In this document: positions 45,388-57,823 of the stretch, in pieces
How positions within the stretch are numbered: the stretch's first letter is position 1
Layout of the letters: each line of letters opens with the position of its first letter
Source of the DNA: Dromiciops gliroides
Lineage: Eukaryota > Chordata > Mammalia > Microbiotheria > Microbiotheriidae
NCBI RefSeq assembly: GCF_019393635.1
Contig: NC_057861.1
Location: 379,157,315 to 379,221,314 of the forward strand
Direction: 5' to 3'
DNA length: 64,000 nucleotides
Translations under genes and position numbers: made by a program
Notes under the pieces: model-generated
What the model was told of the DNA's origin: nothing
Seen by the model: only the letters and a program-made list of their open reading frames with translations
Database searches by the model: none

Positions 45388-45640
45388 AAAACAATTGAAG
45401 AATGGCTAAACCAATTGGGGTATGTTATTGTGATGGAATACTACTGTGCTAGAAAAAATGATAATCTCAATGATTTTAGAAAAAATGGGAAGACTTCGAT
45501 GAAATACTGCAGACAGAAATGAGCAGTACCAAGAGCACATTGTATACAGTAACAGCAATAATGTTTTAAGATGCTATCTCTATGCAGAGAAAGAACTGAT
45601 AAATAGAAATATGTATAGTATAATTTCATATATGTATAGT
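45388..45640 (+). mobile_element. L1 3' UTR fragment, sense
   Basis: 'gaagaatggctaaaccaatt', 'gatggaatactactgtgcta' and 'acagtaacagcaataatg' are L1 3'-end landmarks. 5'-truncated. Confidence 0.75.
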
Positions 45641-46019
45641 TTATTCATTTATAAGACTACACACATTTTTGTGCATGTATATGTGCTTATATGTGTATGC
45701 ATATATAATACATATATGCATATATGTGTGTGTGTTTAATGGTAGCTATGGGGGAAAGAAAAACTTACATTATTACTTTGTATATTTAAAAGAAATTGCA
45801 AATTGTGCATAGTAGATTTGCACTTTCACATACTATTTACTATATGGTAGTAATGCTTTTAGTATTCCATAAATTAAAAATAAAAAACCTTCATTAAATC
45901 ATATTATATCCTCAAGCTGTTGTTCTTTATTGTTCTTCATTTACCAAACCAAATTGCTTGGGTATAAAATTAATACTCATTGCCTCTTCCTTGTCACTTG
46001 CTTCACAACACTTTATAAT

Positions 46020-46990
46020 TTAGCTTCTGACATCACTCAATGGAAACTAAAGTCTCAGTAGTTGCCAACGATCTCTTAATTTCTAAATTTGGTGATCAAT
46101 TTTGTTTCATTCTTTTTTGAACTATCTGCTACATATGATGTTTTTGTTCACCATTCCTCCTGCATAATCTTCCCTTCTCTGGGATTTTGTGATACCACTC
46201 TCCTCCAATTCAACTTCTGTTTGACTATCCCTCAATTTACTTTTATGTCTCACTACCCATATTTTCATGCTGGGTCCTCTTCTCCTCTATGTTTAAACTC
46301 TTTCCCTCTTTTGGTAGCCTTATTATCTCCCATAGATTTAACTATACTCTCTCTGTATGTGACTTCCAGATCTACATATGCAGAACTAATGGCTATCATC
46401 ATCTTAGTCCTCCAACATTAATAAACATTTCATTTTACTGCTCCAGAGAAATATTGAACCCAACTTTTCCCAAATAGAATTCATTATATTTTCTGCTAAA
46501 TTTTCCACTCTTGAAATGTTTCTAATCACTTTTTTCCCCAAGATCATCACCAGGCTTCCAGTCTACCAGGTTCATAACATCGAATTATCCTGCATTTTCT
46601 AACTCTTAACTCTAACACTTTTTCTCTCATCCAGCCCCATCTCTCTACTCACAATCTACTTTCTTAGTTTATGTATTCATCTCCTCTTCTTATATTAATA
46701 CAATAGACTCCTTAATGGTCTTCCAGCCTCAAGTTACCACTTCAGTCTGTTGTATACATTGATTACAAAGTAATTTTCCTTAAACACATATCTTACCATG
46801 ACATTTTCCTGCTCAACTCCAGTTGCTTCTCATTCCCTTTAAGATAAAATGTAAACACCTTTTGTTCAGATTTTAAAGTCTTATGCAATCTGGTCCCAAT
46901 ATAGCATTCTAGTTTTCTTCGACATTAATCCCCATTTCCATACTCTGACATAAAACAAAATTGCTCTTTTCTCATTTCCTCAGAGATGAC
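46020..46990 (+). mobile_element. LINE-2-like fragment, sense, old
   Basis: Decayed RT-derived sequence: 'ccctcaatttacttttatgt', 'cttggtagccttattatctc'-like, and later 'ctcaactccagttgcttctc' with 'taagataaaatgtaaacacc', typical of LINE-2/CR1 late ORF2. Limits approximate. Confidence 0.55.
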
Positions 46991-48015
46991 CTTCTGCTTT
47001 CCTGTCTTTGACTTGAATTGTAGCACAACGAGAACTCTTAATGCAGAATTAAACAATCAGAAAAAGAAAAAAAGAAAATATATTGGAAATCATCTTTTAA
47101 GAAGTAGAGGCCCTAAGAGAGAGAATAACAGTTTTGGAATACACATGCAGACACATACAAACACAAACATGAACAAAACAAAACTGAAGTAGAGTTAAAT
47201 GATACAGAAGAGAAGCAAAAAGCAACAAAATTAAAAGAAGACATGAACATTACATGAGACACAATGAATAAGCATAAGAGGAAGAAATTAGTTATTAAGT
47301 TAATATTCTATGGACTCAGTCCCTTTGCCTCTTATAGATAGAGATAGATATATTTATATAATATGTAAAACAGAACAAGTGTATAAAGCTTCATAATTAT
47401 GGTAAAATTTTTGGTAAATGATATATAGGAGAAAGTAATGCAACCCTAAGAAGTCGATGGTAAAACAGTAATAGGATTGTAATCACTTTAGTGATTAAAG
47501 GGTGAGGCCTGTAAGATAATAAAATAAAGGTAACAAAAGGGTTGGACTGGGATAAAAATCAATGGAGGAAGATTGTGTAACAAACTCAATTTACATCTGA
47601 AAAGATTAAACAATATAATAGAACAAGAGAATAAGAAAATAAAACCCAACAACCTATCGTATACAAGAAATACATCTAAAATGACATACAGAATTGAAAT
47701 GAGGGGCTCTAATAAAGCTTACTATTCATCATACTTATCCTCCAAATTCACAGTATCCTAATAAAACTTACTATTCATCATAGTTACCTCCCCAAATTCA
47801 CAATTACAATTGAAATAGGAACATTATTATGCTTAAAGAACCCATATAAAATGGACCTATATCAATATTAAACATATCTATATACATATATGTGACAAAT
47901 TACATAACTTGAAATTTATAAAGAAAAAGTTCAAGAAAATGTGACAAATTCGTAATGTAGGAGAAATAATTATGGTAAAATCTGATGAAAATTAAAAATA
48001 TGAATATGTTTAGAA
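46991..48015. other. Gene-free A-rich stretch
   Basis: No gene was recognised. A 'cttactattcatcata' phrase is repeated at about 47717 and 47766, a short direct duplication. Confidence 0.4.
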
Positions 48016-48019
48016 CCAC

Positions 48020-48140
48020 ATCATGGTCTTTGACGGCAGGGAATGTCTTGATTTTTTGTTTGCATCTCTAGAGATCAGATCAATCTCTGGAACATTACAG
48101 ACACTAATGAAGTGCTTTTTCATTCATTTATCCATTTATT
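48020..48140 (+). mobile_element. LINE-2 3' end, sense
   Basis: 'gacggcagggaatgtcttga' to 'ctaatgaagtgctttttcat' follows the LINE-2 terminus. Confidence 0.55.
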
Positions 48141-48224
48141 AATGCCTCTCTCTGGCCACATGAACAAGTAGATGTCTACTTTTCTGATGTGCTTCTGTAA
48201 ACTCTACCATTATTTTCATATTGT

Positions 48225-48319
48225 CATCTCTTCATGAATTTGCATGTCATCCTTGCACAAGGGCCATGCTAATCTCCGTATTGTTCCAATTTTAGTATAT
48301 GTGCTGCCAAAACGAGCAC
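48225..48319 (-). pseudogene. U6 snRNA pseudogene
   Basis: Minus strand from 48319 reads gtgctcgttttggcagcaca, then 'tatactaaaattggaac' and 'gattagcatggcccttg', ending 'gcaaattcatgaag'. Functional U6 begins GTGCTCGCTTCGGCAGCAC and has GAGAAGATTAGC; here bases differ and three are missing in that part, and the 3' oligo-U terminator is lost. U6 RNA is the catalytic spliceosome RNA, and such copies are commonly spread by L1 machinery. No U6 promoter elements were sought successfully upstream (right side). Confidence 0.9.
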
Positions 48320-48489
48320 TCATTATCATCTCTTAATGTGAAGAAATCCACTATCATGTCTATTCTTGCTTTATTTAAAGCTGTTTAAGTACCACCTCCT
48401 AAAGGATGGATGATTTTCTTAAACTTCCAGCTGCTACTATACCACTGAGTTGTTTTGTAATTTACTTTGTGGTGTGTATGTGTTTCCCT

Positions 48490-48985
48490 AAAGAGTGGAT
48501 TTGAATATGTCACACATACATCCTATAATCTCCAGGATAAAATACAAAATCTCATGTTCAAAGCCTAAACTAACTCCTCCATCTCTCCTTTCTCCTTACA
48601 CCTCACTTCCCGTCATAGACTCTGTTCCTTGAACTAGATACTATATCTCATGGCTTTGGGCATTGACTCTGACTGCCCCCCACACATATACTGCCCCCAT
48701 CTCTGGAATGCTCTCCATCCTTATCTCTCCCTCTTGGCTTCCCTGGCTTAACTTAATTTCCAACTAAAACTTTCTAGAGGAAGCCATTCCCGATCCTTTT
48801 AATTCTAGTGCCTTCTCTCTAATTATTTCCTATTTATCCTATATATAGCTTCTTTGTATATATTTCTTTGTCTTACCTATTAGTTTGTGAGCTCCTTGAA
48901 GGCAAAAATTTTCTTTTGCCTCTTTTTCTATCATCTGTGCTCAGTAAAATACATGGTTGTCTACATAGTATTCACCCAATTAATT
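48490..48985 (+). mobile_element. LINE-2 3' end, sense
   Basis: One of the better LINE-2 ends: 'tctctggaatgctctccatc', 'tctagaggaagccattcccg', 'attatttcctatttatccta', 'gtgagctccttgaaggcaaa'. Non-coding. Confidence 0.8.
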
Positions 48986-49390
48986 TTTTTTTTGGCTGAT
49001 AGAGAAATAAAGATAGCCAAAACTTCTAAACAAAGGTTCACTACTGCATAAGTTAATCAAAATTATAACTATAACAACTATAAAGCTTCAATATCCAACT
49101 TGTTTCAGTATTGTTGTCATTTTATAATTATATCTAATACTGCTATAAAAATATTTTTTTACTTATAGCTATTTTTATTTATAACAACTTTGGGTTATAT
49201 TTCTAGCAACAGAGTTTATTGGGCAAAAAGCTATGATTATTTTCACAACAATTAGTGTACAGTATATGTCACAAAACCTGCCTTAGGTACTTAATAAATG
49301 ATTCTTGATTAATTAAACTATAAGATTACTTTCAAAAATATTCTATAAGTTTGATATTTCACTTTTAATGACTGTGTACCTGTGCTCTTC

Positions 49391-49542
49391 TTTTTTTTTT
49401 CTTTTAGTAAGGCAATTGGGGTTAAGTGACTTGCCCAGGGTCACACAGCTAGTTAAGTGTTAAGTGTCTGAGGCCGGATTTGAACTCAGGTACTCCTGAT
49501 TCCAGGGCTGGTGCTCTATCCACTGCGCCATCTAGCTGCCCC
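49391..49542 (-). mobile_element. WSINE-type SINE, antisense
   Basis: Nearly consensus copy with a perfect 15-bp duplication tacctgtgctcttct (49377-49391, 49543-49557), so relatively young. Confidence 0.95.
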
Positions 49543-49557
49543 TACCTGTGCTCTTCT

Positions 49558-50993
49558 AATGCTGACAGTATTGAGTTTCATTGTTTGTAATTATTTTTCT
49601 TTATTTGATTGGTGTATATGTAAGGAGGAGGGGTGATTCCACAAAATTGGTTTAATTTTAATTTATTTGATTAAAGGGAGGTTGAGTATTTTCAAGTGAT
49701 TATTAATTAATCCTTTGAAAATTCACTTGATACCTTCAAGTCACTTTATATTTATTTTCTTGCTTTTAAAAAAAAGCCTACAAGGAAAGTGTGAGGCATA
49801 ATTAGATTGAACTTCAAGTTTATAATCTATAAAATCAGAGAATGCAAACAACTTGCAAAACCTTATATTGGTAGTAAGTGCCAAACAAGTATTGAACCCT
49901 GCCTTTCCTAATTTCATCTTCAACATTATTCAATAGATTATTTTATCTCCCCATCACTTTAACTGAAATGATATTTCAAAAGTTAAAACAAAACTACCAA
50001 CAACAAAACTGTGGTTCTATTTTGTTTTCTTTTTAATCTTATCACCTCTCGTTTAAAAAAATCAATTGGGAAAGAATAAAGTGTTCTTTTTGTCCTTCCA
50101 AAGAAGGCCTACATCCTGTTTTTACAAAAAATACCTATAGAAGAAAAAAAATGAGCTTCATGCTGGAGAAAATGACTGGTGACCTGTTTTAAAATCTTAG
50201 TTTGTGATGGGTAGCTTTACACTAAGAAGGCAGAGACAGATTTTGCCAATGAGAATCTTTGAGAAAAAGAGACTATAAAGCTCTTCATGTATATACACTC
50301 AGGAGACTTTCAGGGTTTTACAAGTGAGTTGGAATAGAAAGGAATGACATTCCTCTAATTGTGTTCCTTTCTGAGCCAAAGTCCTGTCATATATTTTCTA
50401 TTCTCATCTATAAATTTTATTAGTACACTTGATGACATATTTGATTTGCTAGGAAGCAGGCCAAGTATAAGACTAGGCAAACGGAATATTGAGTTTCCAT
50501 ATACACACACCTACATGTACATACATACATATATATTAGTTAAAATTAGACAAAGTATATATACCTCTTAGTAAAAATAGTTATTTTAAAATTACAATTG
50601 TAACATTAGTAAACAATTGTAAAGATGACTTGCATATGTTAGCCTGGTCCCAATCCATCATGATTGAAGAAAATAATGATTCTGCAATGAGCTGTAGCTC
50701 GGTTGTGGTATGTGAAATAAATGGTAAATTTGGGAATGAGGAAAATTATAAATCTAGCCCATAGGCTTGACAGGCATTATGATTATTTCTATTTAGTTCC
50801 TTCCCTTCCACTCCAGAATTTGAATTTGCACAATCTGAATTTCTAACCATAATTAATCATAGTTGATTTAGCTAGATATCACATTATTCATGTAAAAGTA
50901 TAATACCTTCTCTTAGATTGAAATTTCCCTAACTTAGTTTACAAAATACCTCCATGAGACTCCAAATGAATGCCTTCTTATTTAGGTTTTATG
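49558..50993. other. Gene-free stretch
   Basis: No gene. A weak antisense MIR-like piece lies at about 49845-49950 and a (CATA)n run at 50505-50535. Confidence 0.4.
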
Positions 50994-52590
50994 GATGGAT
51001 GGATGGTGCATGCCTGATGCATGTACGGATGTACGTGTGTCGGATGCGTGTCGGATGCGTGTCGGATGCGTGTCGGATGCGTGTCGGATGCGTGTCGGAT
51101 GCGTGTCGGATGCGTGTATGATGAATGTATGGATGTGTGTACGTATGTACGCATGTCTGCGTGTCCGATGCGTGTCCGATGCGTGCCCGATGCGTGTCTG
51201 ATGCTTGTATGATGCATGTATGTACGCATGTCTGATGCGTGTCCAATGCGTGTCCAATGCGTGATCGATGCGTGTCCGATGCGTGTCCGAATGAATGTAT
51301 GATGTATGGATGGATGTGTGTACATATGTACGTATGTACGCGTGTCTGATGCGTGTACGAATGAATGTATGATGTATGTATGGATGTGTGTACGTATGTA
51401 CGCATGTCTGTGTGTCTGATGCATGTCTGATGAGTGTCCGATGCGTGTTCGGATGCGTGTTCGGATGCGTGTCGGATGCATGTCGGATGCGTGTCTGATG
51501 CATGTCCGAATGAATGTATGATGTACTATGGATGTGTGTACGTATGTACGTATGTCTGCGTGTCCGATGCGTGTTTGATGCGTGTCCGATGCGTGTCCGA
51601 TGTGTGTCCGATGTGTGTCTGATGCGTGTCTGATGTGTGTCAGATGCGTGTCTGATGCATGTCCGGATGCATGTATGATGTATGTATGGATGTGTGTACA
51701 TATGTACGCATGTCTGCGTGCCCGATGCGTGTCCGATGCGTGTCCGATGCGTGCCCGATGCGTGCCGGATGCGTGTCGGATGCGTGCCCGATGCGTGTCC
51801 AATGCGTGTCTGATGCTTGTATGATGCATGTATGATGCATGTCCGAGTGAATGTATGATGTATGTATGGATGTGTGTACGTATGTACACGTGTCTGATGT
51901 GTGTCTGATGTGTGTCCGATGCGTGTCCAAATGAATGTATGATGTATGTATGGATGTGTGTACATATGTACGTATGTACGCGTGTCTGATGCGTGTACGA
52001 ATGAATGTATGATGTATGTATGGATGTGTGTACGTATGTACGCATGTCTGCGTGTCCGATGCGTGTCTCATGCGTGTCGGATGCGTGTCGGATGCGTGTC
52101 TGATGCATGTCTGATGCATGTCCGAATGAATGTATGATGTACTATGGATGTGTGTACGTATGTACGCATGTCTGCGTGTCCGATGCGTGCCCGATGCGTG
52201 CCTGATGCGTTCCCTATGTGTGCCCGATGTGTGCCCGATGCGTGTCTGATGCGTGTCCGATGTGTGTCCGATGCGTGTCCGAATGACTGTATGATGTATG
52301 TATGGATGTGTGTACATATGTACACGTGTCTGATGCATGTCCGATGCGTGTCCGATGTGTGTCCGATGCGTGTGTGTATAATGGATGTATGTATGTATAA
52401 TGGATGTATGTATGTATAATGAATGTATAATGGATGGATGTACGTACGTACAGATGTATGATGTATGTACGTATGGATGTATGATGGATGTATGATGGAT
52501 GGATGTATGGATGGATGTATGGATGGATGTATGGATGGATGTATGGATGGATGTATAACGTATGTATGTATGTGCGTGCGTGCGTATGTA
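50994..52590 (+). repeat. Large minisatellite with 11-bp core and higher-order structure
   Basis: Core unit gatgcgtgtcg/c (11 bp) recurs from 51035 to 52375, interrupted about ten times by a block of the type 'tatgatgtatgtatggatgt' followed by gtgtac(g/a)tatgtac. Larger segments repeat about 614-640 bp apart (51323-51410 against 51963-52050; 51514 against 52128). Both ends grade into (GATG)n/(TATG)n. CpG-rich for its surroundings. Long stop-free frames (up to 376 codons on the minus strand) are a by-product of stop-free units. Confidence 0.95.
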
Positions 52591-54420
52591 TGTGCTAATG
52601 ATTTTTGTCCTAATTATAAAAAATAACCTTATTATTTTTCAAAACATAAAATGTGTGAATACAAATTGCTGTTATTTTAATTTCATACACATTGAAATGT
52701 ATGTGACATTAGTCTTCTATTGTGTATATTTTCTGAAATAACATATTTTACTATAAGGTTATATTGCTTAGATATTTGGAGGGGGGATTCATTATCTTGT
52801 AAATTTGAGTCCTGGCTGCATCTTCATTTGACTCGTTTCTTATGACAGTTTCATTAATCAATGTAAAAAAAAAATCAGGCTTTGATTGAATGAGAAGAAC
52901 CCATGGAGAGACACATCTGAGGCATGAATGAGGGAGAGGGCCATCTTTCAGCAGATATTAGAGCTTAACCCTTTTGCTGATGGCTTCCCTGGGATCTAAT
53001 GATATGATCAACTCTGTAAAGAACATTAGATATATAAAAGATGCAATTTCAACCCCTGCCTCTATGCATATCTCAGGGGCAATAGTCAATAGAGAAATTT
53101 AGGAGAAGGCATTTTTTTTTTACTCCTAAAAGTGATTTCTGGATATAACAGAGCTCTAGGGCAAATGCAGAATTCATACTACTTATTTTTTTTTCCACTC
53201 TGATCAATTATGGACAAAAGATGTTGCCCCTAGAGAATCAGAAAGTTGGAAGATGCTATTAGAGCCTCTCTGTGAGAAAGGACAAAAAAAACCGTATGAA
53301 ATTGAAAGCACTGACTTTTTCATGAGATCCTTTCATGAATGATAAATTCCTTTCTGTATAGAAATTTTGAAACAATCAATTAAATATTCCTATTTTCATA
53401 AACTTTGTAGATAAAACTTCAGTCAAGAGGTCCTAACAACTTAGCCCCTGATAGAATAATGCCACTTATTATAGGAACAAGCAACATGAGCTACCAACAA
53501 GAATGATTAAAAATGTGGGACTTTAATTTTCAGAGTATGTGTGTTCAATATATTCAATATATTCAGTTTGTGAAGGTATGCTAGATTTCAACTCATCCAA
53601 AAAAACATTTATTAAAGACTAACTCTATTCATGGCATTGTTCTGGGCACTAGAGATAGGACAAAACAATAACAAAAAAGACCCTCAACTCATGGAATTTA
53701 TATTAAAAAAAATTCTTCCTTCTCCTTGACCCTCCCATCCAGGGAATAGTAATATCCACTTAAGTACCAAGTGGTATCTCAGGCAGAGAAGTTAAATAAA
53801 CTCAAATATTTTGGATTTCTGCTTTATCAGGAAAAATGAAATATCCTTGGAAAGAAGTGAAGTTAGTATTCAACAAGCAAATAAGAGAAAATTTAGGAGA
53901 AAAGTATAGAAAGGGAAGGTGAATAGTCATAACCTGAGTCAGTGATGCTAGAGAGCAGCAGACTATTACAAAAACAGTCATTGAAAATTTAGTCAATCGG
54001 GTGTGACAATTGTCAAACAGTGAGGCAACTGGACAATCTGATGTTGCAGATTTGGGGGTGCCATTAGAGAAGAAGTCATGCTAGAAAAATAAGAGGAGAC
54101 AAATTGATGTTTCAGAATTTCTGACTCATTTGGGAGTCATAAACTACTCTAGCTTATGTTAAACTGATATGAATGATAACTTTCCAGGGCACACATGAGG
54201 GAGAAATATGATAAAGCTAGGCCTTCACAAGACACGCTAAAAATACAGACCATAGCCAACTCTTGGTGATTCATGTGGGAACAAAATATAGCTCCACAAA
54301 CAAACCAACAAGCATTGCTGGAGATTGTGAAGTCTTTAGGAATAAATCATAGATGCTAGGGACCCAAGATGTGACCACGGGCAGTGATTGGCTATAGGGA
54401 TATCAGAAGAGTGGAAAGGA
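52591..54420. other. Gene-free stretch with an antisense LINE-2 end
   Basis: 53595-53705 ('catttattaaagactaactc', 'tgttctgggcactagagata') is an antisense LINE-2 end. The rest holds no recognised gene or repeat. Confidence 0.45.
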
Positions 54421-54423
54421 TTT

Positions 54424-54675
54424 TAAATATTTTATTTTATTTATAGTTTTCAGTTCAAATCTTTATCCCTCCTTCCCTCCCTCTCCTCTCCCCTCCCCTC
54501 TCTCTGAGGTGGCGAACAATGTGATATGGGTTATACATGAATGATCATGTAAAACATCATGATATTTGTCACTTTTTACAAGCAAGTTCATTAAAAATGT
54601 AAAAAAAAATGTACGAATGTGAAAAACAGCATGCTTTAGTCTGTTCCATCAATATCAGTTCTTTGGAGGTTAAAG
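54424..54675 (-). mobile_element. L1 3' UTR, antisense
   Basis: 'tttttcagttcaaatc'-like start, a CT-rich tract, 'ggttatacatgaatgatcat', then 'gtctgttccatcaatatcag'. Same subfamily as 55189-55707 (the last phrase is shared). Confidence 0.7.
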
Positions 54676-54704
54676 AAAGATTAGGAGGCTCAGAAGCTAT
54701 TTGT

Positions 54705-54711
<7 letters not shown>

Positions 54712-54740
<29 letters not shown>
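54712..54740 (+). repeat. (GA)n microsatellite
   Basis: Fourteen or so GA units; a short (GT)n run follows at 54831-54848. Confidence 0.9.
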
Positions 54741-54744
<4 letters not shown>

Positions 54745-55175
54745 GGTACCATGTCTTGACTTGTTAGATTAGTGGGGTTCTTGATCAAGGAAGAAGTAAA
54801 CCAATTATAATTCAAAACATCTGTTTGTTTTGTGTGTGTGTGTGTGTGGGGGGGAATGATAGGAACCTGAACCTTCTTAATTCTTCCTTTCCTTTCTAGA
54901 AATTTCCATACCCCATTCATTTTACAACAAGGAATCTTCTGGCTAAAAATGTGTTGTCTTCCTGCAACTCCCAAAATAGATTGAAGGAAAAACAGGGGGT
55001 GGGGAGGTGGCATTTAAATTTGAATGCATGGACAGTTGATGGTGAGAAAAGGAAATATTTGAAGGGATTTTGTATGAAAGACAGAATATACTACTTAAGC
55101 AAATGGACCAAAATCCAATTTTCCATTCTTCTTGTATTTGTTTGCATGGGATGGACATACAGGAAAATCCATTTC

Positions 55176-55707
55176 TTTTTTTTTTTTTAAATAACAAGCA
55201 TTTTTATTTTAAGTTTTGAGTCCCAATTATTATTACTCCTTCCTCCCCTCCCTGCTCCCCCTCCCCCAGGCAGTAAGTAATCAGATATGGGTCATACATG
55301 TATGATTACGTAAAACGTTACCATATTAGTCATTTTGTACAAGAAAACTTGAATAAAAGAAAAAATTGAATGAAAGTGAAAGATAGCATGTTTCAGTCTG
55401 TGTTCCATCAATATCAGTACTTTCTTTGGAGGTGGATAGTATATTTTATCAGTAGTCCTTTGGAATTGTCTTGGATCACTATATTGTCGAGAATAGTTGT
55501 CATTCACAAATCTACATCAAATATTGCTGTCTCTGTGCACAATGTTCTCTTGGTTCTACTCATTTCACTATACATCAGTTCATACAAGTCTTTCAAGGCC
55601 TTTCTGAAATCATCCTGCTTGTCATTTCTTATAGCACAATAATATTCTATCACCATCTTATATCACAGCTTGTTTAGCCATTCCCCAATTGATGGACATT
55701 CTTTTAA
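55176..55707 (-). mobile_element. L1 3' end with poly(A), antisense, 5'-truncated
   Basis: A poly(T) run at 55176-55188 is the tail. Landmarks: 'gtcatacatgtatgattacg', 'cctttggaattgtcttggat', 'tcatacaagtctttcaaggc', 'ccattccccaattgatggac'. About 0.5 kb is left, the usual outcome of L1 insertion. Confidence 0.85.
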
Positions 55708-55772
55708 TTTCCAAGAAAAATATATTTCTAATGGAAATATTTGGATAGGTTTTCTTCTTTAAAACTACATGG

Positions 55773-55930
55773 GGGGGCAGCTAGGTGGCACAGTAGATAA
55801 AGCACCGGTCCTGGATTCAGGAGGACCTGAGTTCAAATCTGACCTCAGACACTTGACACTAGCTGTGTGACCGTGGGCAAGTCACTTAACCCTCATTGCC
55901 CCACAAAAACCAACCAAACAAACAAAAAAC
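55773..55930 (+). mobile_element. WSINE-type SINE
   Basis: Sense copy with a (CAAA)n-like tail. A few bases are missing before 'agctgtgtgaccgtgggcaa'. Confidence 0.9.
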
Positions 55931-56054
55931 CCCTATATCACATAAAGTTTTTAATCATTACTTTTTTTCTTTTTAAAGTAAACTTTATGGATACATATTG
56001 TTTTTATGTAGCCTAAAATTCCCCTTAGAGATATACCAAATAGCAAAGCATTAT

Positions 56055-56535
56055 TTAATAAAAAGAGAAGGTAGACAAAGGGGAAAAAAACCCGGCAAAA
56101 CTTAAACTATACATAAGAAACCTGAAGATAAATGTAATGTTATAAATATACGGAACCCCTGTTTCTCCATAGGATTTAGAGAAAGCTATTTCTTTATTCT
56201 TTAGCACCAAGGATTTTATTTGTATTTTTCTAACATTCATGTTTGATTCTTTGTTTTGTGGTGGTTCTTTCCATGGGGGGTTGGGGGGGGGGGGGCTGGG
56301 AGGTGGTAAGCATTGTAAGTGTTGAAGTACTGGCCAGGAAGCTAGCAATTGGGAAACAAAGAAGTTCACAGTTATAAAGGTACTCCTTTTATTGGTTCAT
56401 TTAAGAATTACCCATGTGGGAAGAATCCTTTCTAGTAAGCACTTGGCTACAGCTGTTGCAGTAGCTTTCCTGCAAGGGAAAGCTTCTACCCAATGGGAAA
56501 ACATGCAAACCATAACTAATACAAACTTATAACTG
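56055..56535 (-). pseudogene. Class I endogenous retrovirus integrase remnant
   Basis: Minus-strand sequence that still resembles the integrase core of gamma-type retroviruses (the phrase VCMFSHWVEAFPCRK and nearby). It is a broken fossil with several breaks. It lies in the same orientation as the LTR at 57824-58239, about 1.3 kb upstream of it, and probably belongs to that element (inference). A G run is at 56275-56296. Left limit uncertain. Confidence 0.7.
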
Positions 56536-56959
56536 GAGTGTTTGGGGAACTTGTAACCTGGATTGGGGGAATAGCTCACCCAAAGAACTGGAGGCTCATC
56601 ATGAATCTTGTAAAATGAAAAGAGATTTATTAGGAGAGGAATATATGGCCAGTGAATAGATGATCTTGGTGACTGTCCCACTGGAGTAGATCTGTCTTTT
56701 GTATCTTTACAAAACAAAGGGGAAGGAAGAAAATTACAAAGAATTGGCAGGGAGGGGGTTTTGGAATAATGGGACATCAGTATCTTCTAGGAATCACAGG
56801 AACATTGACCACTCAGGTCTTGGACAAACAGTCACATGAGATCACTAACAAGAAGGATCAGAATTACCTAGTACAGGGAGCTAAAAGATCAGAGGATAGG
56901 TAGACATTAAGGAGAAGCCTAATGCCCTCAATTGTCTCTGGAAAGGGCATACTGTGACA
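56536..56959 (-). mobile_element. Solo LTR inserted in the retroviral fossil
   Basis: Minus-strand LTR from TGTCACAGTATGCCC (56959) to ...CCAGGTTACA (about 56536), with AATAAA near 56630. It interrupts the integrase-like region. No clear target duplication was found. Confidence 0.6.
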
Positions 56960-57823
56960 TTCCAGGAAGAGATTTAGAGTGATCCAACTGAATCAGGATT
57001 GGAAAGACACTAAGAACCTTTCCAGTATCAGAAGAGTTTATAGGACAGGACTTCTAGAGGTGAAGAACAGCAGATAATGAGTATAATTTAGCATGCACAA
57101 ATTAAGTCTGCTATATCCTCAAAGACAAATTAATTTCAGCCAGGTCAATTGGTCTCTTTTTTCCTTAAGAAAATAAATTTAGAGACCATTTTCTGAGGGG
57201 CAATAATCCTATCAAAAATCCTATTTTCCTCTTTTTTTTCCCCCCTCTATTTTCTGGAAGGGAGGAAGGTTCAGATTCAGATTCTTGCTTAGTTGATTTC
57301 AAAATGCCATTGAAAGATTTTGAGTGGGATTTTTACCCTCTAAGTTTTGGGCTGGCAGAATCAAGGGTAAACTCAAAAAGGAGACTCCACTGTAGCCATC
57401 AGTGTTGTGGGTCAGACTTAAATTCTGATAATTTTCCAAGTTCTTGCATTCATGTAGTCCATGATTTGAAAACAGAACCCAACAGCTTTCCTCTTTTGGG
57501 AGCTGTCAGAGTGGCCACATATGGTCCATAAAAACAAATTGCAGCCATCCCCTTTTTGTGGAAGGGGTGGAGGGGGGGGACCTTCAGAACAGACTGAAGT
57601 TACCAAGTTATCCATGGAAATAACCAGACCTCAGATCAAACTGCTTTTAGGAACTCAAGAGAAAAGGATGCTTGTGTTCTGAATTTGAGAGAACCTTATC
57701 AGGCTGAACTTCTGGATTTGAATCCAGACTAGAACACAAAAGGTTACTGCTGGTGCTAAGTGTCCAGAGGTTAAAAATGGTGGCTAGCTGGACACAGTCT
57801 TCAAGTGCCAGACAAGCCCACAA
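56960..57823 (-). mobile_element. Endogenous retrovirus interior, unassigned part
   Basis: Lies between the LTR at 57824 and the integrase remnant. At 57806-57823 the minus strand reads ttgtgggcttgtctggca, close to a proline-tRNA primer binding site directly after the LTR. The rest is too worn to assign to gag or pol. Much of a full provirus is absent. Confidence 0.5.

Noticed and set aside
50978-52108. 376-codon minus-strand open frame (and 327- and 232-codon frames nearby)
   Set aside because: They lie wholly inside the minisatellite. The repeat unit lacks stops in several frames, giving monotonous His/Arg/Thr peptides with no domain, so they are not genes.
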